From assembly GCA_965207915.1 (NCBI GenBank), contig OZ242304.1, positions 372,001-436,000 of the forward strand: a DNA stretch of 64,000 nucleotides. The letters are read 5' to 3'. This document shows, in pieces, positions 16,229-24,633 of the stretch. Position 1 is the stretch's first letter. Every line of letters begins with the position of its first letter. Below the pieces are notes generated by a model that saw only the letters and a program-made list of their open reading frames with translations, was not told the origin of the DNA and did no database searches. This DNA comes from VXNJ01 sp009840625 (GTDB taxonomy: Bacteria; Chloroflexota; UBA11872; VXNJ01). A program made the translations under genes and the position numbers.

Positions 16229-17797
16229 GTGCCGGTCCGATTGGGCCGCGCGATCCAGGTCGAGATCATCGACACCGTCACGCTGCGGCGGCGGCGCTCG
16301 CCCCAGTACACGCTGGTGATGGGGTTCCTGGCGATGACACTGTTCGCCGCGGCCCTGCTTGCATTGCCGTTCGCCTCCGCCGACGGTACCGCCACGCCTC
16401 TCTGGGACGCCCTCTTTACGGCCACCTCGGCGGTTGCCACCTGCGGACTGGTGGTCGTGGACACCGGCACCCACTGGAGCCAATTCGGCCGGATCGTGAT
16501 CCTGCTGGCAATGCAGGCGGGCGGGCTCGGGTTCATGGCCGGCACGATCATCCTCTTCCAGGCGCTCGGGCGCCAGGTCAGCCGTCATCAACGCCAGACC
16601 CTGCAGGAGCAGCTGGCGCTGCGGTTCTTCGGCGGAATGTCGCGCACCGCGCGGTACTTCCTCGCCTACACGCTGGTCCTGGAACTGATCGGATGGGTGC
16701 TCCTGGGCTGGCAATTTGCCAATTCGGACGGGCCCGGCAGCGCCGACCCGGTCTTCTACGGCCTCTTTCACGCGGTCAGTGCGTTCACCGGATCGGGGTT
16801 CGACTTGATGGGCGGCTATTCGTCGATGGCCGGTTTTGCCGCCACCCCGGTCTTCCTGGTGATCATGATGGCCCTGATCATCCCCGGCGACCTCGGTTTC
16901 CTGGCCGTGTTCGACGGATTGCGCAGCCGCTCCTGGCCGTATGCGCTGGAATGGCGATTCAAGCGGGCGGAAACCGGGTTGGTCAATTTCGCCTCCCGCA
17001 CCGTCTGGCGGATCAACTCGGGAGCCCGCTGGATTCGCGCGCGCTTCGGCAGGCAGGCCGAAACCCTGTCGCCACCCGAGCCCGAACGCGCTCCAACCCG
17101 ACCACGGCGTCCGCCCAACATGCGAATGGAGACCAAGCTGATCCTTGCCGGAAACGCAATCTGCTGGCCGCTGGCGGCGGTCGGATTTCTGATCCTGGAG
17201 TGGGGCAATCCCGACACCCTGGGAGCGCTTCCGGCGATCGACCGGGTATTCAACTCGGCGTTCCACGCGGTTACATCGCGCAACGCCGGTTTTTCGACGG
17301 TAAGCGTCGGGATGCTAAACGAGCTGACCCTGATTCTGCTGGTGCCGTTCATGATCATCGGGACCGCCTCGGCGTCGATGGGGGCGGGGCTGAAAATCAA
17401 CACCGTCGGAGTCCTGTTCGCGACCGCCATGTCGCGCCTGCGGGGACTACGGCAGACCGAAATCTTCGGGCGCAGCATCCCGGTCGACAGGGTCTACGTC
17501 AGCGTGACCCTGCTGGTGCTGTTTCTAGCAATGGAGCTGATAACGCTGTTGGTTGTCCATGCCACGTACTCGAATCCGGAGATGGTCAATTCGTTGTTCG
17601 ATTCGGTCTCGGCGGTAAGCGACATTGGACTCTCGACCGGCGTACCTTCGCAACTCAACCCCGGCGGCAAATTCTTTATGTGCCTGATCATGTTCATCGC
17701 CCGACTCGGACCGCTGACCATCGTGCTGGCATTGCTAAGTCCGCGCATGGTGGGCGTGGGCGTCCGGATGCCGGCCGAATCGCTGCGGGTGGGTTAG
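16229..17797 (+). CDS. TrkH/KtrB-family potassium uptake channel subunit
   Basis: 522 residues, integral membrane, with four M1-P-M2 repeats. The four selectivity-filter loops are visible as ATSAVATCGLVVVDT (about 70), SAFTGSGFDLM (about 195), TSRNAGFSTV (about 350) and SAVSDIGLSTGVPS (about 465), each with the conserved central Gly. Transports K+ (or Na+-coupled K+) and normally needs a cytosolic RCK subunit (TrkA/KtrA), which is not adjacent. The insertion between repeats 2 and 3 (about 255-290) is Arg/Pro-rich and probably cytoplasmic. Start is GTG at 16229; an upstream stop leaves no better start. Its 3' end overlaps the convergent plsY-like gene by 4 nt. Confidence 0.92.
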   Translation: MPVRLGRAIQVEIIDTVTLRRRRSPQYTLVMGFLAMTLFAAALLALPFASADGTATPLWDALFTATSAVATCGLVVVDTGTHWSQFGRIVILLAMQAGGLGFMAGTIILFQALGRQVSRHQRQTLQEQLALRFFGGMSRTARYFLAYTLVLELIGWVLLGWQFANSDGPGSADPVFYGLFHAVSAFTGSGFDLMGGYSSMAGFAATPVFLVIMMALIIPGDLGFLAVFDGLRSRSWPYALEWRFKRAETGLVNFASRTVWRINSGARWIRARFGRQAETLSPPEPERAPTRPRRPPNMRMETKLILAGNAICWPLAAVGFLILEWGNPDTLGALPAIDRVFNSAFHAVTSRNAGFSTVSVGMLNELTLILLVPFMIIGTASASMGAGLKINTVGVLFATAMSRLRGLRQTEIFGRSIPVDRVYVSVTLLVLFLAMELITLLVVHATYSNPEMVNSLFDSVSAVSDIGLSTGVPSQLNPGGKFFMCLIMFIARLGPLTIVLALLSPRMVGVGVRMPAESLRVG

Positions 17798-18483
17798 AGC
17801 GATTGACCGGGCACGGTGTCTTCGGCCAGCACCAGCCAGTAGGCTGCGGGCCGACCAATGCCGGTCGCGATCGCGGACGGGAGCAGGAATGAACGCCGCG
17901 CCAGCAGGAGCACCAGGGCCGCCACGCTGCCGGCCGCGACCGGAGGGGCGGCGCCGGCCAGTGGGGCGAAAACTATCGTCCCGATGACCATGATCAATAC
18001 GGCGAAGCCCGGCTTGCGCGCTATCAATCCGGAACCGTAGCCGCAAACCGCGCCCAAAACGTACAGGCCCGTACCCTCGAAAAACCCGAACGCCACATAC
18101 ATACCGGCCAGTACCGCAACGCCCCGGCCGGCGGTGGAAAACCTGAGCCATATTGGCCAGCAGTGCCCAAGGAACGCGCCGACGGCCCAGAGCACCGGGC
18201 CCCATTCCGACTCCCAGAAGTAATGCAGCGCCAGCATCGGCACCAGTGCCTTCAGCAGGTCCAGAAGCAGCACCAGCGCACCCCAGAGCTTGCCGACTTG
18301 GCGGTAGGCATTCGAGGCGCCCAGGTTACCGGTGCCCAGCCGGCGCAGGTCGCGATTGCGCCACCGTCCGACCATGTGCGCGAAGGGAATCGCGCCAACC
18401 AGATTGCCGCAAAGGAAAGCCGCTATTTCAACTAACAAGAGCCCTCCCGGTGCGGCGTCAACGGCTCCCGCGGCAGTCCGCAA
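17794..18483 (-). CDS. PlsY-like glycerol-3-phosphate acyltransferase homologue (divergent)
   Basis: 229 residues, about six hydrophobic segments. PlsY motif 1 appears as LGTGNLGASNAYR (about 47-59), and motif 2 as GHCWPIWLRFSTAGRGVAV (about 104-122). PlsY makes lysophosphatidate from acyl-phosphate and glycerol 3-phosphate. Two departures: the usual GGKG of motif 2 is AGRG, and no clear motif-3 HREN-like sequence is seen near the C-terminus, which instead ends in a Leu/Ala-rich membrane stretch. It may be a functional but divergent PlsY, or a paralogue with another acyl acceptor. Convergent overlap with trkH. Confidence 0.75.
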   Translation of the reverse strand: MRTAAGAVDAAPGGLLLVEIAAFLCGNLVGAIPFAHMVGRWRNRDLRRLGTGNLGASNAYRQVGKLWGALVLLLDLLKALVPMLALHYFWESEWGPVLWAVGAFLGHCWPIWLRFSTAGRGVAVLAGMYVAFGFFEGTGLYVLGAVCGYGSGLIARKPGFAVLIMVIGTIVFAPLAGAAPPVAAGSVAALVLLLARRSFLLPSAIATGIGRPAAYWLVLAEDTVPGQSL

Positions 18484-18583
18484 AGAAGTCGAGGTGGCCT
18501 ATTCTTGGCTACCGAATCCCTTGCGGCCGATTCCAGTGGCCGGACCCGCATCGCGACGGGACCCGAGTTGAAAGCTTGAGTTC

Positions 18584-19198
18584 ATGGATCAGATTTTCGA
18601 CCTGGCCGGAACCCTGGTTGGAGGCATTGCATTGGTCTGGATCACGGTGGCGACCGCCCTGGTGGTATCGATCCTGTACCTGCTTGCCCGCGCCCACAGC
18701 ATGGGCACGATACGCTTTTCGGTTGCCGGGCTGCATCTGCTATTTGCCCGCCTGGTGGCCCTGGTCATGGTGCTGATTACTTTCCTGGCCGTGGTCAAGA
18801 TCCTCACTGCGGTGCTCTCACTGCTGTTCGGCGACGCATTCGCCTACGGAGGCGGATCGGACGTGGACGAGCTCGAGGTGCTTGCCCGATGGGTCGTTTA
18901 CGGGGCCCTGGCGGTGGTGATCTACATCTTCATGCTGATTAAGGCCCGGCAACTGGCCGACTCTCCGCCGGCGCGATTCATCCGCACTGCGTACCTGACG
19001 ATCGCGTCCGGGATTTTCTGCGTCACTTCGATCATCTACACGTTCCGCCTGGCCGGCGCGATCATCGACACCGCCATCGAATCGAGCGGCATATTCGACC
19101 GCAGCCCTGCGATCGGGCAGCCGCTGGTGATCCTGGTGGCCGCCGTCGCCTTCTTCTTCGTCGCCGGCTATTTCGCGCGCCGGGAAGGCAGCTCCTGA
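18584..19198 (+). CDS. Multi-pass membrane protein of unknown function
   Basis: 204 residues with five probable membrane helices (about 8-30, 52-82, 105-122, 135-160, 178-197). Short charged loops include an acidic Gly-rich one (GGGSDVDELEVL) between helices 2 and 3. The C-terminus is short and basic (FARREGSS). I do not recognise a family. ATG at 18584 follows a 100-nt spacer from the divergent plsY-like gene, which could hold both promoters. Followed by a hairpin and the convergent sulfatase-fold cluster, so it appears to be monocistronic. No catalytic or transport motif is visible. Confidence 0.75.
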   Translation: MDQIFDLAGTLVGGIALVWITVATALVVSILYLLARAHSMGTIRFSVAGLHLLFARLVALVMVLITFLAVVKILTAVLSLLFGDAFAYGGGSDVDELEVLARWVVYGALAVVIYIFMLIKARQLADSPPARFIRTAYLTIASGIFCVTSIIYTFRLAGAIIDTAIESSGIFDRSPAIGQPLVILVAAVAFFFVAGYFARREGSS

Positions 19199-19210
19199 CC
19201 CAGTCGGAGC

Positions 19211-19234
19211 GGGGCGCGAACGTTCGTCGGCCCC
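19211..19234. terminator. Candidate bidirectional hairpin between convergent genes
   Basis: GGGGC (19211-19215) pairs with GCCCC (19230-19234), and the centre contains the palindrome CGAACGTTCG, giving a near-continuous stem. It sits 13 nt after the membrane-protein stop and 75 nt from the sulfatase-fold stop, as expected for a shared terminator, but there is no T-run on either side. Confidence 0.35.
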
Positions 19235-19308
19235 TAACTCCCCGGTGTTTGACGTCGGGCCCCGATGGAGGGATCGGCGGGTCCGGTCGCAGACCCTAAT
19301 CCGGGCAG

Positions 19309-20691
19309 CTAGGTGCGCTCGTGCCAGGGCCCCCGCTGGCGCAGCGCCACCGGATCCAGCGCCGGGATTTCACCGCCGGCGTCGGCGCGGATCCTGTCCG
19401 TGGCCAAGCCCAGCGCGGCGGATTCGGATCCGGCCAAGTTTTCGGCGCATGCCGGATAGTCGCGCAGAACCGAGAAAAGCTTCGGATCGGAACCGTCACG
19501 GTTGACGATCAGCCACCAGTCGCGATCACGATAGAAGAACTGCTCGCCCATTGCCGAGGTGACGTATTCGCGGCCGCTGGACGATCCGCCAAGGTCGATT
19601 CCGTCAATCGGCAGCGGCGCTTCGATTCCGAGCCTTGCGAGGATCGTCGGCAAAACGTCGGAGTGGTAGACGAAGTCCTCGCGGACCTGTCCGGCGCCTT
19701 CTCCGGTCGGGTCGCGCACCAGCAGAATCACGTCCATCAACTCGGGGTGCATGTAAAGTCCGTCCTTGCCGATGTAGCCGTGCTCGCCCAACGGGTGGCC
19801 GTGGTCGGAGTTGATCACGACCAGGGTGTCGTCGGACAACCCCAGGACATCCAGATGGTCCAGGAACCGACCTAGCCAGCGATCGGTCATCGTCACTTCG
19901 CCGGCGTAGAGGGACCGAATGTGTTCCAGCTCCACGGCGCTGATCGTGTTCAGATCGATGCGCGTCGGCCAGATGTAGTCGCGGCCTGAGTAGTCCGGAT
20001 CGTATGGTTCCCAACGCCAGGGCGGCGGGTCCCAAGGTTCGTGCGGATCAAAACAGTCCACGCTTAGAAAGAAGGGGCGCTCGCGGTTTTCTTCCAGGAA
20101 TCGCATCGCGGCCCTGAATACCTGCGGCGCAAAGCAGTCTTCCTCGTGCCGGCGCGAATCGACGTTGGCAAGGTACTGGCGCAGCATCTGGTCGCGAACG
20201 CTGCCGACGTCCGAATCGGGCTGCACGCGCCGGACCTGCTGCATCGGGATGCGGAACCGCGATTGAAAAAGGTCGTTTTCCTGCCCCCGGATCCAGCGGA
20301 ACTGGTTGAACCCGCGGTGAAAGTTCATGGCCGGTTTGAACTGGTGGTAAACGTCGGTCACCAATCCGGTGTGGTACCCGTTATGGCGCAGGATCTCGGC
20401 CATCGTGACCCGTGCATCGTCCAGCGGGTGCCATCCGGGCCAGCGGACGAAATCGCCCTTGCGGCTGAAATGGTCGGCGAAGGGAAAGATCCTTCGGCCG
20501 GTATAGAGCGCCTGGCGCACCTCGATCGTGGGCAAGCTCTCGGGGTAGGGCTGGGCGAATCGGAGCGACTGGGTCGCAAACCGGTCCAGGCAGGGAGTGT
20601 TGGCGCGCCCGCCATAACAGCCAACGTGGTCGCGGCGCAGCGAATCGAGCGTGACCAGGACGACGTTGGGCGTTTTTTGCAGGGATGGCAT
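19309..20691 (-). CDS. Sulfatase-fold hydrolase with Thr at the nucleophile position (copy 1)
   Basis: 460 residues of the alkaline-phosphatase/sulfatase superfamily. Metal site: VTLDSLRRDHVGCYG near the N-terminus and VVINSDHGHPLGEHGYIGK in the second half. FDPHEPWDPP and the GEVTMTDRWLGRFLDHL stretch are also present. Sulfatases carry Cys/Ser-x-Pro-x-Arg, whose Cys/Ser becomes formylglycine. Aligning the conserved Arg and the T-G four residues on, this protein reads T-I-E-V-R at 55-59, with no Cys or Ser. Thr is the nucleophile of related phosphodiesterases and phosphoethanolamine transferases, so phosphatase, phosphodiesterase or transferase activity is more likely than classical sulfatase. 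No signal peptide is seen, implying a cytoplasmic location. Lies 3 nt downstream of copy 2. Confidence 0.85.
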   Translation of the reverse strand: MPSLQKTPNVVLVTLDSLRRDHVGCYGGRANTPCLDRFATQSLRFAQPYPESLPTIEVRQALYTGRRIFPFADHFSRKGDFVRWPGWHPLDDARVTMAEILRHNGYHTGLVTDVYHQFKPAMNFHRGFNQFRWIRGQENDLFQSRFRIPMQQVRRVQPDSDVGSVRDQMLRQYLANVDSRRHEEDCFAPQVFRAAMRFLEENRERPFFLSVDCFDPHEPWDPPPWRWEPYDPDYSGRDYIWPTRIDLNTISAVELEHIRSLYAGEVTMTDRWLGRFLDHLDVLGLSDDTLVVINSDHGHPLGEHGYIGKDGLYMHPELMDVILLVRDPTGEGAGQVREDFVYHSDVLPTILARLGIEAPLPIDGIDLGGSSSGREYVTSAMGEQFFYRDRDWWLIVNRDGSDPKLFSVLRDYPACAENLAGSESAALGLATDRIRADAGGEIPALDPVALRQRGPWHERT

Positions 20692-20694
20692 GGC

Positions 20695-22068
20695 CTAAAG
20701 CATCTCGTACCAGGGGCCGGCCCGGCGCAGTTGTTCGGGGGTGATGTCGGGAAATTCCCCGCCGGCCTGGCGCAGGCAGATTTCGAAGAACCGGTCGCAG
20801 CGGTCTGCGTTGCCGGAGGCCAGGTTGTTGCGGCAATCCGGGTCCGAACGCAGATCGTAGAGGTGCTGGTCTGAGCGCCCGTGGTCGGAAAAGTACCAGT
20901 ATTCGGAATCGGCGTAGGCCACGTAGTTGTGGAATCCGGTCACGGCGTGATCGCGGCCCGGCGCACTGCCGTCGGCGATTGCCAGCAGGTCCCGGCCCTC
21001 GACCGGCAACGGCGCTTCCAGGCCCAGTTGGTTCAACACAGTCGGCATCAGGTCATGGGTGTAGACAAACGAATCGCAGAAGGCGCCACCACCTTCGCCG
21101 CCGGGCCGCCGGACCATCAGGAATATGTCGACCAGTTCGGGATAGAGGGACCTGGGGAGCTTGCCCATGACCCCGTGCTCGCCCAGGCTGTGCCCATGGT
21201 CGGACAGCACAATGAGCAGCGTGTCATCCATGATTCCAAGATCGTGACAGTGTTCTAGGAAGATGCCCAGCCAGCGGTCGGTCATGGTCACCTCGCCCGC
21301 GTAGAGGGCGCGTATCAACCGCAGTTCCTCGGGCCCGAGCCCATCGCAGGGTCCGTAGTTGGGCCAGATCAGGTCGGTACCACGGTAACCGGGCGCGTAG
21401 CGGTCGAGGTACCAGCGCGGCGGGTCCCAGGGTTCGTGCGGATCGAAGCAGTCGACAAATAGCAGGAAGTCCTGTTCGCGGTTGTCTTCTATGAACCGCA
21501 TCGCCTCGGAAAAAACGCGGGGGGCGAAGTAGTCCTCTTCGTAGCGGCGCCAGGACACATTCGCAAGGTAGTGCTGGATTCGCTCGCGACCGGCATCGGT
21601 GTGCTGGACGGGGTAGCTGTGCGCGGTTGCCGTGGCCTCGTCAATCAAGTGCCGAGATTGCCAGCGATCGCTCTCTTGGCCGCGAACCCAGATGAACTGG
21701 TTGAACCCGCGGTGGAAATTCATCGCCGGTTTGAACTGGTGGTACACGTCGGTTACGAGGCCGGTGTGAAACCCGGAATTTCGGGCTATCTCAGACAGCG
21801 TCACCGCACTCTCCGGATGGGCCTCCCAGCCGGCCCAGGGGACCGCGTCGCCCTTGGGAGTCTGGTGGCCGCCGAACGGGAAAACCCGGTTGCCGGTATG
21901 AATTGCCCGGCGCGTCTGGATGGTGGCCAGCGCCTCGGGCTTTGGGTTGGTGAATCGGACCGCCTCGCGACTGAGCTGGTCAAGGGCGGGCGTGTGGATG
22001 GCATCGGCGCCGTAGCAGCCGACGTGGTCGCGCCTCAAGGAGTCCAGGATCACCACGATCGCCTTCAT
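20695..22068 (-). CDS. Sulfatase-fold hydrolase with Thr at the nucleophile position (copy 2)
   Basis: 457 residues from the ATG at 22068 (MKAIVVILDSLRRDH), which follows a GAAAGGT ribosome-binding site; the frame extends 12 codons upstream without similarity to the other copies. Same architecture as copy 1: metal Asp in ILDSLRRDHVGCYG, nucleophile segment T-I-Q-T-R at 49-53, FVDCFDPHEPWDPP, GEVTMTDRWLG, and IVLSDHGHSLGEHGVMGK. The sequence is much closer to copy 3 than to copy 1; copies 2 and 3 differ at only a handful of the first 60 residues, so they are a recent duplication. No signal peptide. Substrate unknown. Probably co-transcribed with copy 1. Confidence 0.85.
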   Translation of the reverse strand: MKAIVVILDSLRRDHVGCYGADAIHTPALDQLSREAVRFTNPKPEALATIQTRRAIHTGNRVFPFGGHQTPKGDAVPWAGWEAHPESAVTLSEIARNSGFHTGLVTDVYHQFKPAMNFHRGFNQFIWVRGQESDRWQSRHLIDEATATAHSYPVQHTDAGRERIQHYLANVSWRRYEEDYFAPRVFSEAMRFIEDNREQDFLLFVDCFDPHEPWDPPRWYLDRYAPGYRGTDLIWPNYGPCDGLGPEELRLIRALYAGEVTMTDRWLGIFLEHCHDLGIMDDTLLIVLSDHGHSLGEHGVMGKLPRSLYPELVDIFLMVRRPGGEGGGAFCDSFVYTHDLMPTVLNQLGLEAPLPVEGRDLLAIADGSAPGRDHAVTGFHNYVAYADSEYWYFSDHGRSDQHLYDLRSDPDCRNNLASGNADRCDRFFEICLRQAGGEFPDITPEQLRRAGPWYEML

Positions 22069-22110
22069 GTCGGGCACCTTTCTGCGTGCGCAGCTGGCGG
22101 GCACCGAAAA

Positions 22111-22116
22111 ATCATA
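22111..22116 (-). promoter_or_regulatory. Weak -10-like box upstream of sulfatase-fold copy 2
   Basis: The minus strand reads TATGAT here, 43 nt upstream of the copy 2 start, inside the 136-nt spacer between copies 3 and 2. No convincing -35 box. The spacer is otherwise featureless and could instead be a processed or leaky transcript region. Confidence 0.2.
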
Positions 22117-22204
22117 GCCGCCAATCGACGGCTGGTAGCGGCCAATTCATCGCCGCCACTGCCCCGGTGCCAAAGAAACGCTGCCGCCAAAAGCGCCGCG
22201 CAGT

Positions 22205-23578
22205 CTAGACCAACTCGTACCAGGGTCCGGCCCGGCGCAGTTGTTCGGGAGTGATCTCGGGAAACTCCCCGCCGGCCTGGTGCCGGCAGATTTCAAAGAA
22301 CCGGTCGCAGCGGGCGCGATCCCCAGCGGCCAGGTTGTTTCGACACCCCGGATCCTCGCCGAGGGAGTACAGGTGCTGGTCGGAGCGCCCGTGATCGGAA
22401 AAGTACCAGTATTCGGAATCGGCGTAAACGACATAGTTGTGGTATCCGGTGACGGCAAACTCGCGTCCCGGACGACGGCCGGAGGCGATTTCCAACAGAT
22501 CCCGGCCCTCGATAGCCAGGGGCGCTTCCAGACCGAGGTGGGCAAGCACCGTCGCCGGGACATCATGCGTGTAAACGAACGGGTCGCAACTGGATCCACC
22601 GTTCTGGCCCCCGGGCGGCCGTACCATCAAGATTATGTCAATTAACTCGGGATAGCTCGAAAACGGAAGCTTGCCCATGACCCCGTGCTCGCCCAGACTG
22701 TGCCCGTGGTCGGAGAAGACGACCAACAGGGTTTCGTCCATGATCCCCAGACAGTGACAATGCTCCAGGAAGATTCCCAGCCAGCGATCGGTCATTGTCA
22801 CCTCGCCCGCGTAGAGGGCCCGAATCAGATCGATTTGATTTTTTTCCAGCCCTTCACAGCGTCCGTAGCTGGGCCAGATCAGGTCGGTCCCGCGATACCC
22901 GGGAGCGTAACGGTCCACGTACCACCACGGCGGGTCCCAGGGCTCGTGCGGATCGAAGCTGTCGACCACCAGCAGGAAATCCCGTTCGCGGTTGTCTTCG
23001 ATGAAACGCATCGCTTCGGTAAAAACCTGCGGGGCGAAGTAATCGGCTTCGTAGTGGCGCCGGGCGACGTTTGACAGATAGCGCTGGAACCGGATCCGGC
23101 GGTATTCGTTGTGTTGGGCAGGATAGCTATGGCCTTCGACGGAATCCCGGTCGACCAATTGGACTGACCCCCAGTGGTCGTTTTCCTGGCCGCGAATCCA
23201 GTGGAACTGGTCGAATCCGCGGTGGAAATTCATCGACGGCTTGAACTGGTGGTAGGTATCGGTAATCAGGCCGGTGTGAAAACCGCTGTGACGGGCAATC
23301 TCGGCCATCGTCACGACGGACTCCGAATGCGGTCCCCAACCCGGCGTACGGTTGATGTCGCCCTTATAGCTTTGGTGATCTCCGAAGGGGAACACGCGGT
23401 TGCCGGTGTGTACCGCACGACGCGTCTGCAGGGTTGCCAGTGCCTCGGGCTTGGGGTTGTTGAACCGAATGGATTCGCGGCTGAATTGGTCGAGGGCTGG
23501 CGTGTGAATGGAATCGGCGCCGTAGCAGCCGACGTGGTCGCGACGCAACGAATCCAGAATCACGACGATCGCCTTCAT
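22205..23578 (-). CDS. Sulfatase-fold hydrolase with Thr at the nucleophile position (copy 3)
   Basis: 457 residues, the upstream member of the tandem trio, with start MKAIVVILDSLRRDH and a GAAAGGT Shine-Dalgarno-like sequence about 8 nt before the ATG. Nucleophile segment is T-L-Q-T-R at 49-53, again lacking the Cys/Ser of formylglycine sulfatases. Metal-site sequences ILDSLRRDHVGCYG and VVFSDHGHSLGEHGVMGK are intact, so catalytic competence is plausible. Conserved substrate-side segments shared by all three copies include YHQFKP-NFHRGF-QF and the AGEVTMTDRWLG block. An anaerobic or formylglycine maturase gene is not nearby, consistent with no need for Cys conversion. Followed 136 nt later by copy 2. 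Confidence 0.85.
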   Translation of the reverse strand: MKAIVVILDSLRRDHVGCYGADSIHTPALDQFSRESIRFNNPKPEALATLQTRRAVHTGNRVFPFGDHQSYKGDINRTPGWGPHSESVVTMAEIARHSGFHTGLITDTYHQFKPSMNFHRGFDQFHWIRGQENDHWGSVQLVDRDSVEGHSYPAQHNEYRRIRFQRYLSNVARRHYEADYFAPQVFTEAMRFIEDNRERDFLLVVDSFDPHEPWDPPWWYVDRYAPGYRGTDLIWPSYGRCEGLEKNQIDLIRALYAGEVTMTDRWLGIFLEHCHCLGIMDETLLVVFSDHGHSLGEHGVMGKLPFSSYPELIDIILMVRPPGGQNGGSSCDPFVYTHDVPATVLAHLGLEAPLAIEGRDLLEIASGRRPGREFAVTGYHNYVVYADSEYWYFSDHGRSDQHLYSLGEDPGCRNNLAAGDRARCDRFFEICRHQAGGEFPEITPEQLRRAGPWYELV

Positions 23579-23660
23579 TGCAGATACCTTTCAGGTGGCG
23601 ACAATTCGTTCCGCGCGCAATCGAGCCGACGCCCGCCGCGGGCAATTTCCGAAACGCGAG

Positions 23661-24521
23661 TCAATCGGGCTGGAGGTAGCGGCGCGCCCGGTTGGCGATG
23701 CTTCCGCTGCCGCCCAGGGCCACCGCCTGCGAAAAGTCCACCCGGGCCCGGTTCGAATTGCCCAGCCGACGGTGGATGATGCCGCGGTTGAACCGCGCCA
23801 CTGCGCTGTCGCCCAGCTTGATCAGGCGGTCGTAGTCCAACAGCGCCTCCTCAATCATCTCCAGCCGCAGCAGGCAGTTTCCCCGGTTCTGCAGGGCCCG
23901 GGAGTTTTCGGGCTCGATATCGAGGGTCAACGAAAAATCGTTGACAGCATGGCGCAGCTGCCCCAGGCGCATGTGCGCCACGCCGCGGTCGTAGCAGACT
24001 TCCGGTTCGGGGCCGAGCGCCTCCAGAAGACGGTCGAACTCCTCGACGGCCTCCTTGAGCAATTCCGCCCGGGCCAGGCTACGGGCCATGCGCAGGCGAA
24101 GCGTGTCGGCCTCCGGCTCCTGTTTCAAAAGTTCGCTCAGGTCCCGGGCCGCCAGCGCGTGTTGCCCCATCCGCTCATAACAACTTGCGCGCAACGCCAG
24201 CGCTTGCGTGTTCTGGTCGTCGCCAGCCAGCACAACCCGGAGCTGTTCGATCGCGGCCGACCGGTTGCCCAGCTCGACGTGCGCATGGGCGCAGCCTATG
24301 CGGGCATCGACATCGTCCGGGTCCAGGGCTATCGCGCTTTCGTAGGCGATAACCGCACCACCAAAATCACCCAGCGCGACCCGCGCCAGGGCCAGCGAAT
24401 TGTGCGCCACCGGGTTGTCCGGGTCCAGGCGGATCGCTGCATCCAGATCGCCTACCGCAGCGGCATGCCGACCTTCCTCGATCTTGGCCAGCGCGCTGGC
24501 GATTAGCTCTTCAGGATCCAT
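23661..24521 (-). CDS. Tetratricopeptide-repeat protein
   Basis: 286 residues from the ATG at 24521; the frame is open 34 codons upstream but that sequence is low-complexity and unlike TPR. At least seven TPR units can be followed end to end, e.g. HAAAVGDLDAAIRLDPDNPVA, then a unit around GDFGGAVIAYESAIALDPDD, later LGQLRHAVNDFSLTLDIEPEN and LGNSNRARVDFSQAV near the C-terminus. No signal peptide or membrane segment. Acts as a protein-interaction scaffold; the partner is unknown. It lies upstream of the sulfatase-fold trio on the same strand with an 82-nt spacer, so co-regulation is possible but not shown. Confidence 0.85.
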   Translation of the reverse strand: MDPEELIASALAKIEEGRHAAAVGDLDAAIRLDPDNPVAHNSLALARVALGDFGGAVIAYESAIALDPDDVDARIGCAHAHVELGNRSAAIEQLRVVLAGDDQNTQALALRASCYERMGQHALAARDLSELLKQEPEADTLRLRMARSLARAELLKEAVEEFDRLLEALGPEPEVCYDRGVAHMRLGQLRHAVNDFSLTLDIEPENSRALQNRGNCLLRLEMIEEALLDYDRLIKLGDSAVARFNRGIIHRRLGNSNRARVDFSQAVALGGSGSIANRARRYLQPD

Positions 24522-24633
24522 TTGCCGACCAGTAACTGCTCCTGTGGTTCCCCGGCCAACAGCGCTAGGGTAAACCGCGGATACGGCCCCCATTTTCAGA
24601 TAATCCTCTGGCTTGGCAGGCAATTAGGCATCT

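Noticed and set aside
16085..17266. 394-codon N-terminal extension of the enolase-superfamily gene
   Set aside because: The extension is antisense to trkH and low-complexity; the ATG at 16084 gives the exact family N-terminus.
19309..23578. Classical formylglycine sulfatases
   Set aside because: No Cys or Ser with the sulfatase signature at the nucleophile position in any of the three copies.
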